Shown piece after piece: positions 30,282 to 40,294 of a stretch of DNA of 64,000 bases. Location: NCBI RefSeq assembly GCF_001767295.1, contig NZ_CP014944.1, positions 1,054,001 to 1,118,000 of the forward strand, in the 5' to 3' direction. The stretch is from Colwellia sp. PAMC 20917 (GTDB taxonomy: Bacteria; Pseudomonadota; Gammaproteobacteria; Enterobacterales; Alteromonadaceae). The position numbers were made by a program, and so were the translations under genes. Each line of letters begins with the position of its first letter. The first letter of the stretch is position 1. The notes below the pieces were generated by a model that did no database searches, was not told the DNA's origin, and worked only from the letters and a program-made list of their open reading frames with translations.

Positions 30282-31418
30282 TTATTGTGGACTTGCTACC
30301 GGGTATAATACTTGATCATTGTATCCTGTTATTACCGGTAAATACCCTGAAAGCTCGATATCTAAATCACTATCACCGGTATCAGCAATTAAGGGTCTTG
30401 ATGCTAATGCTGTTAATTTCGCTTTCGTCGCTATAATTAAAATATTATCTTTGCCGATGGCGCGGATCACTCGTGGACTGAGCTGTTGATTACCTCGACC
30501 AAATATATGACCTTGTCCACCAATTAACGTGATCACTAACTTAATTGTTTTATTATCGGCTTTCGCTAAGGTTATCGCTTGCCATAATTGTGGCTCGGTT
30601 ACATCACTGGCAATTAAATGTTGTTGTTCAACCAGATCAACACCCAATAAAGTATTATCTAGCGCCAACTCTTCCATTAAAAAAGCGGTGGTTGAGCCTG
30701 AGCCAATCACAAAAAGCTCATCATCCATTTCATTAATTACATGAGCAGCAATATCTTGCAGCACTAGCTCATCAAGTTCTTTGCCACCAGATTTAACCGC
30801 TTGAACATAACGTAACTCAGCAGGAATTTGCATCTCACCATAGCGTTTTGCTTTAACAATACCTTCTCGAAATAACGATTCATCGATATCCATAACATCA
30901 GCTTCGGTAAGGGTAACTAACTGATTAGTTAGCATCATCTCTACTACCCGCCCCGCAGCTTTTGGCGTAACAGCATAAACACCTGAGTGAATTTTACAGC
31001 CCGCAGGAATACCTAGCACAGGAAATTTATCGCCAACAATTTTACAGACATTGCGAGCAGTGCCATCACCACCAGCAAATAATAATATATCTATGTGCTC
31101 TGCTAACAAGGCTTTTACCGTATTTTCGGTGTCTTCAGCCGTGGTATGTTCAAGCTTATCGGTTTGAAAAACAACTTGGGTTTTAAAACCAAGTGCCTGA
31201 GCGGTCATCTCTCCCATAAGATCATTAGCACAATAAACGATAATGTCATCTCGATAAGGTAGAAGTATTGACAGTGCTAAGCTTGCTCGCTGATTTGCTT
31301 TTGCGGTAGCGCCAAGCGCTAGAGCTTGTTCTGCAATGCCATCTCCATCGCTTCCTTTCAAGGCAACACTGCCGCCAATACCAGCAATAGGATTGATAAT
31401 AAAACCAAGTTTAAACAT
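30282..31418 (-). CDS. ATP-NAD kinase family protein
   Basis: 378 residues with the N-terminal GFIINPIAGIGGSV and the LLFAGGDGTARNV motif of the NAD/diacylglycerol kinase superfamily, then VLGIPAGCKIHSGVYAV. It is longer than NadK (a canonical nadK lies at 49.9 kb), and this paralogous family is of unknown substrate; a small-molecule kinase related to AcoX proteins is likely. The start codon overlaps the end of epmC by 8 nt, so the two are translated together. Confidence 0.82.
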   Translation of the reverse strand: MFKLGFIINPIAGIGGSVALKGSDGDGIAEQALALGATAKANQRASLALSILLPYRDDIIVYCANDLMGEMTAQALGFKTQVVFQTDKLEHTTAEDTENTVKALLAEHIDILLFAGGDGTARNVCKIVGDKFPVLGIPAGCKIHSGVYAVTPKAAGRVVEMMLTNQLVTLTEADVMDIDESLFREGIVKAKRYGEMQIPAELRYVQAVKSGGKELDELVLQDIAAHVINEMDDELFVIGSGSTTAFLMEELALDNTLLGVDLVEQQHLIASDVTEPQLWQAITLAKADNKTIKLVITLIGGQGHIFGRGNQQLSPRVIRAIGKDNILIIATKAKLTALASRPLIADTGDSDLDIELSGYLPVITGYNDQVLYPVASPQ

Positions 31419-31977
31419 GAGTAACAGTCTCTGAGTGATTAAATGTTGCGTTGGCAGAAAATTGGGTGATATTCAAAGGCAACGATACGTTATAAAAATT
31501 AGCCAGTGCGTCAATAAATTCTTGAGCGCGAACAGGAAACCCATGATGTAAATATTGTTGCACTTGCTGAAAAACATTTTCTTTAAAAGTAATAGTATCG
31601 CCAGCCGCACCATTGAGGTTGTCAGCTGAAACATTAAATTTTTTCCCTGCTGCCACACAAAAAGCCCACTCAATTGCTTGTGGTTTAATTTCAACTCGTT
31701 CAAATGTTTTTTGTTGCTCCGCATCTCTACCATCAGGCATATACCAATAACCAAAATCTTCTAATAACCGACGTGCTTTACCAGCCACACACCAATGTGA
31801 TATTTCATGTAAAGCACTGGCATAAAAACCATGAGCAAAAATAATTTGATGATAGTCACAGGTATCATTTGCTGGACTATACAAAGGCTCGTCGTCGCCT
31901 TTAATCAAACGAGTATTGGTGCTGGAACTAAATGTGTCATTAAAGATTTGAATTAAATCTTGGTAGGGTTCTGGCAT
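31411..31977 (-). CDS. epmC: Elongation factor P hydroxylase
   Basis: 188 residues, YfcM/EpmC family. Hydroxylates the beta-lysylated lysine of elongation factor P, the last step of EF-P modification. The metal-binding HEISHW motif, HGFYASALHEISHWCVAGKARR-type region (abridged), GYWYMPDGRD and QAIEWAFCVAAGKKF are characteristic. No epmA or epmB is in the window. First gene of an operon with the kinase-like gene. Confidence 0.92.
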   Translation of the reverse strand: MPEPYQDLIQIFNDTFSSSTNTRLIKGDDEPLYSPANDTCDYHQIIFAHGFYASALHEISHWCVAGKARRLLEDFGYWYMPDGRDAEQQKTFERVEIKPQAIEWAFCVAAGKKFNVSADNLNGAAGDTITFKENVFQQVQQYLHHGFPVRAQEFIDALANFYNVSLPLNITQFSANATFNHSETVTHV

Positions 31978-32456
31978 TTTTATATTCTGGCATATAGGTA
32001 AAAAATAGACGGGGTATTCTAACCAAAAGTCATTCAGCTTGCACTGGCTATTTTAGCTAAATAAAGCATTTAGATGACGGTAATTGGATACTTTTCAAGG
32101 GTGATTTTTTAATTATAAATGTTTATTCTTTTATAACGACATTGCGCTTTTTATTTGTTATGTTGATGTAACAAATGCAAAATTATTGTTAAGTAGACAC
32201 AAGATATCTGTGTAATTTCTTATCGGTTAAATAAGCATAAAAAGGATTGAATATTACATGGATAGGGAATTAGTTAACTATGGATCCAATAAATGGACTT
32301 AAGCTCAAAGCCTTCTTTTTAACAAATAGTGTAGTAAGTAATATTGCAAAAACCTTCACGCTCTACCGGTAAAAACCAATCGGAGTCACTTAACGCCTAC
32401 CTTTAATATTTTACTTATTTTAAGCTATAAGTCCTTCCAGTTTAATTAAACCATGA

Positions 32457-32603
32457 CACTGTCGCAATGGTGTGAAGATTGATACGGTAGAAAATGCGGG
32501 TATTTACCGTGACCGTGAACGTCGCACAACAGGTAGCCAATTCGTGTATCAAATTTGTGACGCATCTACAGCATGTTCAAATGAAGTAACCGTTAACTTC
32601 TAA
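32457..32603 (+). pseudogene. C-terminal remnant of an Ig-like/cadherin-like repeat protein
   Basis: A 48-codon open frame ends at TAA 32601 and is closed upstream by a TGA at 32454. It contains no ATG start or ribosome site. The segment FVYQICDASTACSNEVTVNF has the F-x-Y-x-(V/I)-C-D-x-x-x-x-C-S-x-x-x-V-T-V pattern of terminal Ig-like or cadherin-like domains in large marine adhesins. I infer that most of a big surface-protein gene was deleted and only its tail with its terminator remains. Confidence 0.55.
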
Positions 32604-32700
32604 GCTTCATTTAACAGAATGATGATTAGGCAATAAAACGCCAGATAATAGTTATAACACCGATATATTAAGTAGTAGATACTAATGTTCTAGCTAGCTA

Positions 32701-32740
32701 AAAATCCCTAACAATTAAAACAGTTAGGGATTTTTTATTT
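32701..32740. terminator. Rho-independent terminator (after the gene remnant)
   Basis: 12-bp stem (AAAATCCCTAAC at 32701-32712 with 32723-32734), 10-nt loop and following T-run. It probably belonged to the decayed plus-strand gene. Confidence 0.85.
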
Positions 32741-32774
32741 TAATAAGGTGTTGATATTCAGTTAAATAATGTAA

Positions 32775-32810
32775 AAAAAACACTGAGCATCAAGACGCTC
32801 AGTGTTTTAT
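32775..32810. terminator. Rho-independent terminator of the Mrp operon
   Basis: 12-bp stem (AAAACACTGAGC at 32777-32788 with 32797-32808), 8-nt loop. The A-run on its left is a T-run for minus-strand transcripts, fitting the end of the mrpG transcript. Confidence 0.85.
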
Positions 32811-32848
32811 ATTTAACAGCTACTTTATTGAGTTAACGCTAGAAAAGA

Positions 32849-33181
32849 TTAAACATCATCTTCAATGTTATCTATGCCTTTTGTGCGTTCTATACTCTCA
32901 AGCTTGTGATGAATAGCCGCTTTAATCATCATATAGGCACTGATGGGTGCAGTAAGTAATAAAAATAGCGAGATCAGTATTTCTTTTACGCTAAACCCTG
33001 TATGAGTGGTACTAAAAAAGATCATTGCAGCAGTTAGCAAGGATGCCATGCCGAGTGTTGTAGCTTTAGTGGGTCCATGAAGTCGCATAAAAAAATCTGG
33101 CATTTTTACTAAGCCAATAGAGCCAACGAGTACAAAAGAGCCGCCAATTAATAATAATATTGAAATAATCCATTCTGCCAT
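32849..33181 (-). CDS. mrpG: Mrp/Mnh Na+/H+ antiporter subunit G
   Basis: 110-residue membrane protein with three helices. The MrpG signature is GSIGLVKMPDFFMRLHGPTK-like with Pro-Asp and His-Gly-Pro conserved. Last gene of the six-gene operon; an essential small subunit of the multisubunit Na+/H+ antiporter. Confidence 0.93.
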   Translation of the reverse strand: MAEWIISILLLIGGSFVLVGSIGLVKMPDFFMRLHGPTKATTLGMASLLTAAMIFFSTTHTGFSVKEILISLFLLLTAPISAYMMIKAAIHHKLESIERTKGIDNIEDDV

Positions 33182-33191
33182 AACTTACCCC

Positions 33192-33461
33192 TTACTCTAT
33201 AATATCGCCACGCAGCAAATACTTACATACCGCAACAGTACTAACAAATCCTAACATAGCGATTAACAGCGCTGCTTCAAAATATAATGCAGTGCCCATA
33301 CTCATACCGTATAAAATGATCAATGCGATTGTATTGATATACATCGTATCGAGTGCAAGTATTCTATCGGGTATAGAAGGTCCCATTAATAAGCGCCATA
33401 CATTTAATAATAACGACAAACCTATCATGGCAAAAACAATTGAAATCACATTTTCTAACAT
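33192..33461 (-). CDS. mrpF: Mrp/Mnh Na+/H+ antiporter subunit F
   Basis: 89 residues with three membrane helices. The conserved GPSIPDRILALDTMYINTIALI segment (abridged family motif PDRILALD) identifies MrpF. The 5' end overlaps the end of mrpE by 7 nt. Confidence 0.93.
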   Translation of the reverse strand: MLENVISIVFAMIGLSLLLNVWRLLMGPSIPDRILALDTMYINTIALIILYGMSMGTALYFEAALLIAMLGFVSTVAVCKYLLRGDIIE

Positions 33462-33991
33462 TGAAACATCTCCTTAAGAGGCGCTTCATAACGTTGTTTA
33501 ATCATTTTTATTAAGGCCTGTTCATCTTTAAGATCTAAAACGTGTATTAGCAAAAACTGTTGTTCAAGCTTTTCACCTTCACTTAAACTTTCTCTCCAAG
33601 GGTACACTTCCGCACTAACAGTGCCTGGCGTTAATGACACAGTACTTGCCAAAATAGTAATGGGCAAACTGTGTGTTAAGTCTAGTGGTACTTTAACAAA
33701 CCCAGGCGTTAGTTTTTTAGTGGGCCCTAATATTAAAATAGCAACCTGAACATTCGCCGTAATAATGTCATATAAAACCAACGCTAAATGACGCAGCGCT
33801 AAACCAGGCTTAATAATGATGGGTTGCTTTGTTCTAAAAGGACTAGTCACCAAAGGAATGACTATCGCTAAAGTAGTGGCTAAGAAAATATGCCCTGCTG
33901 ACAAGCTGTTATTTAACACCAACCAGACAGTAAACAGTACCAGGCTCATTAAAGGAGCGGGTAGCCATTTAAATCGTGTTTCTAATCGCAT
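33455..33991 (-). CDS. mrpE: Mrp/Mnh Na+/H+ antiporter subunit E
   Basis: 178 residues, two N-terminal membrane segments and a cytosolic C-terminal half; motifs LALRHLALVLYDIITANVQV-like and the STVSLTPGTVS segment are hallmarks of MrpE. ATG overlaps the mrpD stop by one base. Confidence 0.92.
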   Translation of the reverse strand: MRLETRFKWLPAPLMSLVLFTVWLVLNNSLSAGHIFLATTLAIVIPLVTSPFRTKQPIIIKPGLALRHLALVLYDIITANVQVAILILGPTKKLTPGFVKVPLDLTHSLPITILASTVSLTPGTVSAEVYPWRESLSEGEKLEQQFLLIHVLDLKDEQALIKMIKQRYEAPLKEMFQC

Positions 33992-35508
33992 TACTGTCCT
34001 CCTGAAAGGATAAGTTTGATATTGTTATTAAAATCATGTAACTGGGTAGCTGCACCAATGGCATACTCACTTAATGGTCCAGCAAAAATAGTCATTAATG
34101 GTGCGCCAGAGATGAGAATAAGCAAGGCGACTAATTGCGCTGGATGAACACGTTCTTGCTTAGTATCAGTGGTTATTTTAGCATGATGATGCCAAAACAA
34201 CGTGCTACCTGCTTTAGACACAGCAAATAATATAGCTAAACTTGCAAAGAGATATATTGGCCAAAACACTAAGGTGTATTCAGCATTTAAAGTTGCTTTA
34301 AGCAGCCATACTTTTCCAATGAAACCAGACAAAGGTGGCATGCCTATCACCGCAATCGCCGCAATCAAAAAACAAGCGCCAAGCAACTTCGGCTGAGAAA
34401 CAGCAGAGCCTGCAGAAATACGGTCGGCAACATCACCACGCTGGCGGCCAATTAAATCAGCTAAAATAAAGAGCGCTGCTGTAACCAACGTTGAGTGCAC
34501 TAAGTAATAGATAGCGGCGGAAGTTGCTTCAATAGTTTGTACCGCAACTAATGCAACCAAGGTCCCCACCGACACAATCACCAAATTAGCGATTAACTTT
34601 CTTAAATCTTTACTGGCTAAAACACCTACCGCGCCCATAGCAATTGTAGCAAGCGCTAACCACCACAACCAACTTTGCGCCATATGAGTTAATTCGCCCG
34701 CTTCATCACCAAATATAAGCGTATAAACACGCATCATTGAATAGACGCCGACTTTTGTCATAATGGCAAATAATGCAGCGACAACAGGCATTGCTGTTGC
34801 ATAAGTATTGGGCAACCACAAATGTAGTGGTAACAAAGCGCCTTTTAAAGCAAATACCACCAATAATAACATCCCACCTATTTTGGCTAAGTAAACATCA
34901 TCACCTTGTAAAAGTGCTACTTTCTGAGCCATATCAGCCATATTTAGTGTACCTAATACACCATATAAAATCCCTAAAGCAATCAAGAAAATCGCTGAAC
35001 CAACCAGGTTAAGGATCACGTACTGCAAAGCAACTCGGGTATTTTTTTTATCTCCACCATGCATTAACAACGAATACGAGGCGATAAGTAAGACTTCAAA
35101 AAAGACGAATAGATTAAAAGCATCACCGGTTAAGAATGCGCCGTTGACCCCTAAAATTAAAAAATGTACAAGTGGATGAAAAAAACTCCCTTTATCATCA
35201 TCTCCGGCACTCGCATATAACACACAGACAACACCGAGCAATGTCGTTAAACACACTAATAATGTTGAGAGGGGATCAGCAACAAGTACAATACCAAAAG
35301 GTGCACTCCAATCGCCGATAGCATAAACCTGAGTACCATCAGCTTGGACTTTGAGGAGTAAAGCCAATGAGACGGCAAATGTAAAAACGCTGAGTACGAC
35401 AGAAGCCACTCTTCGGGTACTTTTATTGGAGCCAAAGGGAGGCATCAATAAAATAACACCCGCGAGTATCGGCAATAAAATCGGTAAAAAGGTCAAATTC
35501 TGGATCAT
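33991..35508 (-). CDS. mrpD: Mrp/Mnh Na+/H+ antiporter subunit D
   Basis: 505 residues, about 14 membrane helices, homologous to complex I antiporter-like subunits NuoM/NuoN. Conserved Lys of the proton path are in ALLPLHLWLPNTYATA (helix 7-8 region), and the membrane Glu in FVFFEVLLIASYSLL. Coupled to mrpC by a 4-nt overlap. Confidence 0.94.
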   Translation of the reverse strand: MIQNLTFLPILLPILAGVILLMPPFGSNKSTRRVASVVLSVFTFAVSLALLLKVQADGTQVYAIGDWSAPFGIVLVADPLSTLLVCLTTLLGVVCVLYASAGDDDKGSFFHPLVHFLILGVNGAFLTGDAFNLFVFFEVLLIASYSLLMHGGDKKNTRVALQYVILNLVGSAIFLIALGILYGVLGTLNMADMAQKVALLQGDDVYLAKIGGMLLLVVFALKGALLPLHLWLPNTYATAMPVVAALFAIMTKVGVYSMMRVYTLIFGDEAGELTHMAQSWLWWLALATIAMGAVGVLASKDLRKLIANLVIVSVGTLVALVAVQTIEATSAAIYYLVHSTLVTAALFILADLIGRQRGDVADRISAGSAVSQPKLLGACFLIAAIAVIGMPPLSGFIGKVWLLKATLNAEYTLVFWPIYLFASLAILFAVSKAGSTLFWHHHAKITTDTKQERVHPAQLVALLILISGAPLMTIFAGPLSEYAIGAATQLHDFNNNIKLILSGGQ

Positions 35509-35849
35509 ACATTTACCTTTTTATCTTTTTCTGGCTGGCCATCTACATGGTCACTGCCTAGATCTGCTCGCCCTCTGATAGCTAAAATAACCACGAAGGC
35601 AGTCATTGCAAAACCAATAACTATCGCGGTTAACACTAAAGCTTGTGGCAATGGATCGGTATATTCTGAAGAAGTTCCAAGCACCGCAGCATTATTAATG
35701 CTAAGTCGCCCAGATGAAAACAGAAATAAATTAACCGCGTAAGAAAACATTGTTAACCCTAATACGATAGGGAACGTTCTAGAACGTAAGATGAGAAATA
35801 CGCCACAAGACACTAAAAGCCCAACGCAGGATGCGTAAAGTAATTCCAT
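35505..35849 (-). CDS. mrpC: Mrp/Mnh Na+/H+ antiporter subunit C
   Basis: 114 residues, three helices, homologous to NuoK; the segment DPLPQALVLTAIVIGFAMTA (family core) is diagnostic. The ATG shares one base with the mrpA stop. Confidence 0.93.
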   Translation of the reverse strand: MELLYASCVGLLVSCGVFLILRSRTFPIVLGLTMFSYAVNLFLFSSGRLSINNAAVLGTSSEYTDPLPQALVLTAIVIGFAMTAFVVILAIRGRADLGSDHVDGQPEKDKKVNV

Positions 35850-38638
35850 TAAATTTTCACCTCTTCTTTAGGCCCGCTAGCTAATTGACCAAGACTTGCC
35901 AAAATCATTAATGTCGCGCCTACAACTGTAATATAAACACCCAGATCAAAGATCAGTGCACTGGCAAGTTCAATTTTACCAATGATGGGAATATCGAAAT
36001 AGTCAAACCAAGTAGTCATAAACGGCCTACCAAAGAACCAACTACCCACACCAGTAAGTGTCGCAATAGCAATTCCTGAGGCAATAATTTTCCGATAATT
36101 AATCGTTAAACGAGTAGATATCCAGGCTGAGCCATGTGCAATATACTGTAAAATAAAGGCAACTGAGGTCACTAAACCTGCAATAAATCCACCACCGGGA
36201 AGATTATGACCACGTAAGAAAATATAAAACGAGATCATTAATGCCAAGGGGAGTAATGACTGAGAAATACTGGCTAATAAAATAGGGTAACGCTCTTTCG
36301 CCCATAGTCGCCCTTGACTATCCCTAATAGGAAGAAGTAACGGTAGGTTGATTAAAAGCTTATAAATACCCAGTGCAGCAATACCTAATACGCAAATTTC
36401 ACCTAAGGTGTCAAAGCCACGAAAATCAACCAAAATCACATTAACAACATTGGTACCACCGCCACCTGTTTTAGCATTGGCTAAGAAAAATTCTGATATT
36501 GACTCAAATGGGCGAGTAATTAATGCATAGCAAATACTCGCGACCACAACCCCTAAAGCCGCAGAGATCCCTAAATCGCGTACCACACGCATAGAGCTAG
36601 ACTCTTTGGGGGAATGCTGTGGTAAGAAAAACAAGGCCAACATCAGTAAAACAATAGTGACGACTTCAACCGTTAATTGCGTTAAGGCTAAATCAGGTGC
36701 TGAGAAGCGAGTAAACACGACAGACACCATCAAACCGACAACTGATATCATCAACAACGATACCACTCTTGCACGATACCAAATCACCGTACTTATTGCG
36801 CCAATCATTAATAATGCTGCGCCAATCGCGTTATGAAGATCAATGGGCGTCAATTCTTTTTGACCGCCGAGTTGGTGCATTTCAAATAATGGCCAACCGG
36901 CAAAGATTAAAACAAAAACAAACATCAACATTAGATAACGTTGTAAAGAACCATTTTCTATGTCGTTTATTTTTCGCTGACTCCACTTTGTAATGAGATA
37001 TATACTGTCATCAAAAGTCTTCTTGGCGTTCAAGCTAGGCATAGATGCCTGAAATTGAAATAGATAACGTCGCTGGGTATATATAAATAAACCACCGATT
37101 ACTGCTATAGCACTCATCAAGAGTGGCAAATTAAAACCGTGCCATAACGCAACTTTAAATTCAGGAACATATCCACCGAGTACGGCAAAAGACGCTGCTT
37201 TTAAAATATCATCAATAATAAAGTTAGGAAATACTCCGACGATTAAACATAAAGCGACCAGTATTTCGATAGGCACTCGCATATAACGCGGTGGCTCACT
37301 GGGTTGTTTAGGTAAATCAATAGGGTCACCATTAAAGAAAACATCGTGAATAAAGCGAGCTGAGTAAGCGACAGCTAATGCTCCTGCAACGGTAGCAAGT
37401 ACAGGTATAAGCCAAGACATAGACCCAAGTAATTGTTGGTGCAATGTTTCAGCAAAAAACATTTCTTTAGACAAGAAACCATTTAACAGCGGTACACCCG
37501 CCATCGCGGCCGCAGCAACCATGGCTAACGTCGCCGTATAAGGCATAAATCGCCACATACCGTTAAGTTTGCGCATATCACGCGTACCCGTTTCATGGTC
37601 AATAATACCCGTTGCCATAAATAATGAAGCTTTAAATATGGCATGATTGATTATATGAAAAATGGCGGCAACAGCGGCAAGCTTAGTATCCAAACCGAAT
37701 AATAAGGTGATTAACCCTAAATGACTGATCGTTGAATAGGCTAACAGCCCTTTTAAATCATGTTTAAATAACGCAATATAAGCGCCGAGTAACATGGTAG
37801 TTAATCCGGTTAAACTCACCAGAATAAACCATATATCGGTACCCGCTAATGCAGGATAAAAGCGCGCTAATAAGAAAATCCCAGCCTTTACCATAGTAGC
37901 AGAATGTAGATAAGCACTTACCGGCGTTGGCGCAGCCATAGCATGAGGTAGCCAAAAGTGAAAAGGAAACTGTGCCGATTTTGTGAAAGCGCCCAATAAA
38001 ACTAAAATTAAAGTGATTTCATACCAAGCATGCGCTTGAATAATTTCTCTGCTCGCTAAGATCGCATCTAAATTATAACTACCAACGATATTACCCAGTA
38101 AAAGCAAACCCGCCAGTAATGCTAAACCACCACCACCGGTTACGATTAAGGCCATGATTGCGCCCTTACGTGCCTCGGGTTTATGCCACCAATAGCTAAT
38201 TAACAAAAACGAACTAATACTGGTTAGCTCCCAAAAGAACCAGAGCTGAATGATATTATTCGACATGACAATACCAAGCATCGCTGTCATAAATAACATC
38301 AAATAAGCATAAAGCTTAGGCATAGAGTCTTTACTACTGAGGTAATAACGGGCATAAAAGATAACTAATATGCCTATTCCTAAGATCATAAATACAAACA
38401 ACAGCGCTAAGCCATCTAAACGGAAGGCGATATCTATACCCAGTAAAGGGATCCAAGAGATTGTTTCCCTAATAACCTTGCCAGCAAAAATAGCTGGCGC
38501 TAAGCTAATCGTCATGAATAATGCAATGATCGGCATTAACAACGTCAACGCAGTTGATTGATTACGTGTTAATTTTCCCGTTCTTGAGGAAATAATACTG
38601 CCTAGTAACGATAGCAGGGGTATCCAAAGCAAAGTCAT
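35849..38638 (-). CDS. mrpA: Mrp/Mnh Na+/H+ antiporter fused subunits A and B
   Basis: 929 residues. The N-terminal two thirds is the NuoL-like MrpA core, with [20 protein letters not shown] and the Lys of FTKSAQFPF. The C-terminal part (from about residue 780, [13 protein letters not shown]) is a complete MrpB domain, so A and B are one chain, as in group 2 Mrp operons of proteobacteria. With mrpCDEFG it forms a secondary Na+/H+ antiporter for sodium and pH homeostasis, apt for a marine bacterium. First gene of the operon. Confidence 0.94.
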   Translation of the reverse strand: MTLLWIPLLSLLGSIISSRTGKLTRNQSTALTLLMPIIALFMTISLAPAIFAGKVIRETISWIPLLGIDIAFRLDGLALLFVFMILGIGILVIFYARYYLSSKDSMPKLYAYLMLFMTAMLGIVMSNNIIQLWFFWELTSISSFLLISYWWHKPEARKGAIMALIVTGGGGLALLAGLLLLGNIVGSYNLDAILASREIIQAHAWYEITLILVLLGAFTKSAQFPFHFWLPHAMAAPTPVSAYLHSATMVKAGIFLLARFYPALAGTDIWFILVSLTGLTTMLLGAYIALFKHDLKGLLAYSTISHLGLITLLFGLDTKLAAVAAIFHIINHAIFKASLFMATGIIDHETGTRDMRKLNGMWRFMPYTATLAMVAAAAMAGVPLLNGFLSKEMFFAETLHQQLLGSMSWLIPVLATVAGALAVAYSARFIHDVFFNGDPIDLPKQPSEPPRYMRVPIEILVALCLIVGVFPNFIIDDILKAASFAVLGGYVPEFKVALWHGFNLPLLMSAIAVIGGLFIYTQRRYLFQFQASMPSLNAKKTFDDSIYLITKWSQRKINDIENGSLQRYLMLMFVFVLIFAGWPLFEMHQLGGQKELTPIDLHNAIGAALLMIGAISTVIWYRARVVSLLMISVVGLMVSVVFTRFSAPDLALTQLTVEVVTIVLLMLALFFLPQHSPKESSSMRVVRDLGISAALGVVVASICYALITRPFESISEFFLANAKTGGGGTNVVNVILVDFRGFDTLGEICVLGIAALGIYKLLINLPLLLPIRDSQGRLWAKERYPILLASISQSLLPLALMISFYIFLRGHNLPGGGFIAGLVTSVAFILQYIAHGSAWISTRLTINYRKIIASGIAIATLTGVGSWFFGRPFMTTWFDYFDIPIIGKIELASALIFDLGVYITVVGATLMILASLGQLASGPKEEVKI

Positions 38639-38921
38639 AGAGTAAGCCTTTTTATTTTTATTATTATTATGAGAAGTAATGGCATCGGAACATAGACATA
38701 ATATGTAGCTAAACTAAATTTAACAACATTATCTTCTTATAAAAGTGTAATTGAAATTAATTTAAAGCACTTTAGTATAAACTGAATAAAAGTTAAACGA
38801 TGAATATTCGGAAAAGCATTGTTTATTCGACAATTGTTTGATTATCAACCACAGTGCATTGGTTAATAAGAGAATAGTCGGTATAGTGTTAATTTACTAT
38901 ATAAATAGAAGACTTACCATA

Positions 38922-39395
38922 ATGAAAAAATTAGATGATATAGATTTACGCATTTTAACCATTTTATATCGCGATGCTGATATCACTAATAAAGAGTTAG
39001 CTTCTCAAATAGGGGTAGCACCTTCTACGTGTTTAGAGCGTGTAAAGCGTATGAAACATAAAAATATAATTACCGGCGCTTGTATCGAGATTGATTTCAA
39101 AAGTTTAGGTGGAAATATAGAAGCCATTGCCGCTATTCGTTTGCAGCCCTATTCTGAAGATATTGTTAACAACCTTCGCGACGATTTACTTAAACTTCCT
39201 GAAATTGTTAGCTTATATCACATGGGCGGCAGCTATGATTACTTCATTCATATGTCAGTTAAAGACAGTGAACATTTACGACAGTTTGTCTTTAATGCAA
39301 TTACCTCAAGAGACGAAGTAACCACCGTAGAAACCTCCCTTATTTTTGAGCACAGTCGCAGCGGGGTATTGCCCAACTTTGATGATGAGGACTAA
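38922..39395 (+). CDS. Lrp/AsnC-family transcriptional regulator
   Basis: 157 residues from ATG 38922, the point where similarity to the family begins (LDDIDLRILTILYRDADITN); an upstream in-frame start adds 28 unrelated residues. The winged helix-turn-helix is at residues about 5-60 (NKELASQIGVAPSTCLERVKRM, abridged). The ligand-binding RAM domain follows with YHMGGSYDYFIHMSV. It is divergent from the Mrp operon, so it may regulate it, but nothing beyond position shows this. Target and ligand are unknown. Confidence 0.9.
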   Translation: MKKLDDIDLRILTILYRDADITNKELASQIGVAPSTCLERVKRMKHKNIITGACIEIDFKSLGGNIEAIAAIRLQPYSEDIVNNLRDDLLKLPEIVSLYHMGGSYDYFIHMSVKDSEHLRQFVFNAITSRDEVTTVETSLIFEHSRSGVLPNFDDED

Positions 39396-39469
39396 TCAGT
39401 CTGAATCATTATACAATAGTGCTTTAACGCTAGAAGCCTCGTTATAAAGAAGGCTTCTATTGATAATAA

Positions 39470-40138
39470 TTATTTTTCAAAGTCTTTGCTTTCAAAATAC
39501 AGTGGACTTATTGTGCCGCAATTGAGGAACTTATACAGCAGCTCAGTTTCTTTTGGCACGGCTACTGAAGTACGAAAGCGTGGCAAGCACCCTGCTTCTA
39601 TGTCAATATTTAGTATCTGTGAAAAACTAGGTGCTTTTTGAATTTTATGAATATAAATTTTATAATTCTTTTTCAAATCAACAACGTCATACTCTTGCTG
39701 ATTACTTGAATCCTTTATATCGTCAAGTTCACGAACGTATAATTTTTTAGCAAAGGTTAAGGGTATATTTTCATAAACCAACATTCCCCCTCGAGAAAAA
39801 TGCCCTGCGTATACATCAGCCATAATGACCATTTCCTCGCCTCGCATCAAACGTTGCAAATTAAAAGGTTCGGCTTTTATCGTCGTTAATTGCCCATCAC
39901 GTACGGTTTGCAAAAGTGCTAAATCTTTATTCTCAATTTTATATAATAACTGCACATTACTTGGTCTGTCATATGTTGTCATCACCGAAGCATATATAGC
40001 AGAGCGCTGAACAAAGAGCACCATATTATGTTCACCCATAAATGAAGGATCTATTGGCGGTAACTCTTTAACTTCTTCATTAGCAAAGCTGGTTGAATTT
40101 AATATAATTAAGAGTAAAACAAGTAAAAGTCTTTTCAT
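39470..40138 (-). CDS. Periplasmic protein of unknown function
   Basis: 222 residues. A clear signal peptide with cleavage after SFA (about residue 19) predicts export. No lipobox, membrane helix or known domain is recognised. Two Cys in the last 45 residues (in EAGCLPRF and FLNCGTIS) could form a disulfide. Predicted beta-rich by its alternating pattern. The gene stands between the Lrp-type regulator and the DUF3300 gene, with no obvious operon partner. Confidence 0.6.
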   Translation of the reverse strand: MKRLLLVLLLIILNSTSFANEEVKELPPIDPSFMGEHNMVLFVQRSAIYASVMTTYDRPSNVQLLYKIENKDLALLQTVRDGQLTTIKAEPFNLQRLMRGEEMVIMADVYAGHFSRGGMLVYENIPLTFAKKLYVRELDDIKDSSNQQEYDVVDLKKNYKIYIHKIQKAPSFSQILNIDIEAGCLPRFRTSVAVPKETELLYKFLNCGTISPLYFESKDFEK

Positions 40139-40294
40139 TAAAGTTCGCTCGATAAAATGTATTTGACGTTAGACCGAAACGAGTGATCGGTCTAATTATA
40201 AAAGGTGATTATAAACCATCTATAAAAAAAGGCTAAATGAATTAACATTCAACCAATTTGTTTTAAAAAATACAGCACTACAAATATAAAGTGG

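Larger units (their letters stand above)
31978..32848. other. 871-nt intergenic region with a decayed gene end and two terminators
   Basis: Between epmC and mrpG there is no intact gene. From 32457 to 32603 an open frame without a start encodes the apparent C-terminal end of an Ig/cadherin-like secreted protein, listed separately, and two strong hairpins follow. The first 480 nt are AT-rich with nothing recognised. Confidence 0.7.

Noticed and set aside
36606-36836. Plus-strand frames inside the mrpA and mrpD genes
   Set aside because: Shadows of membrane protein genes; low complexity and no start signals.
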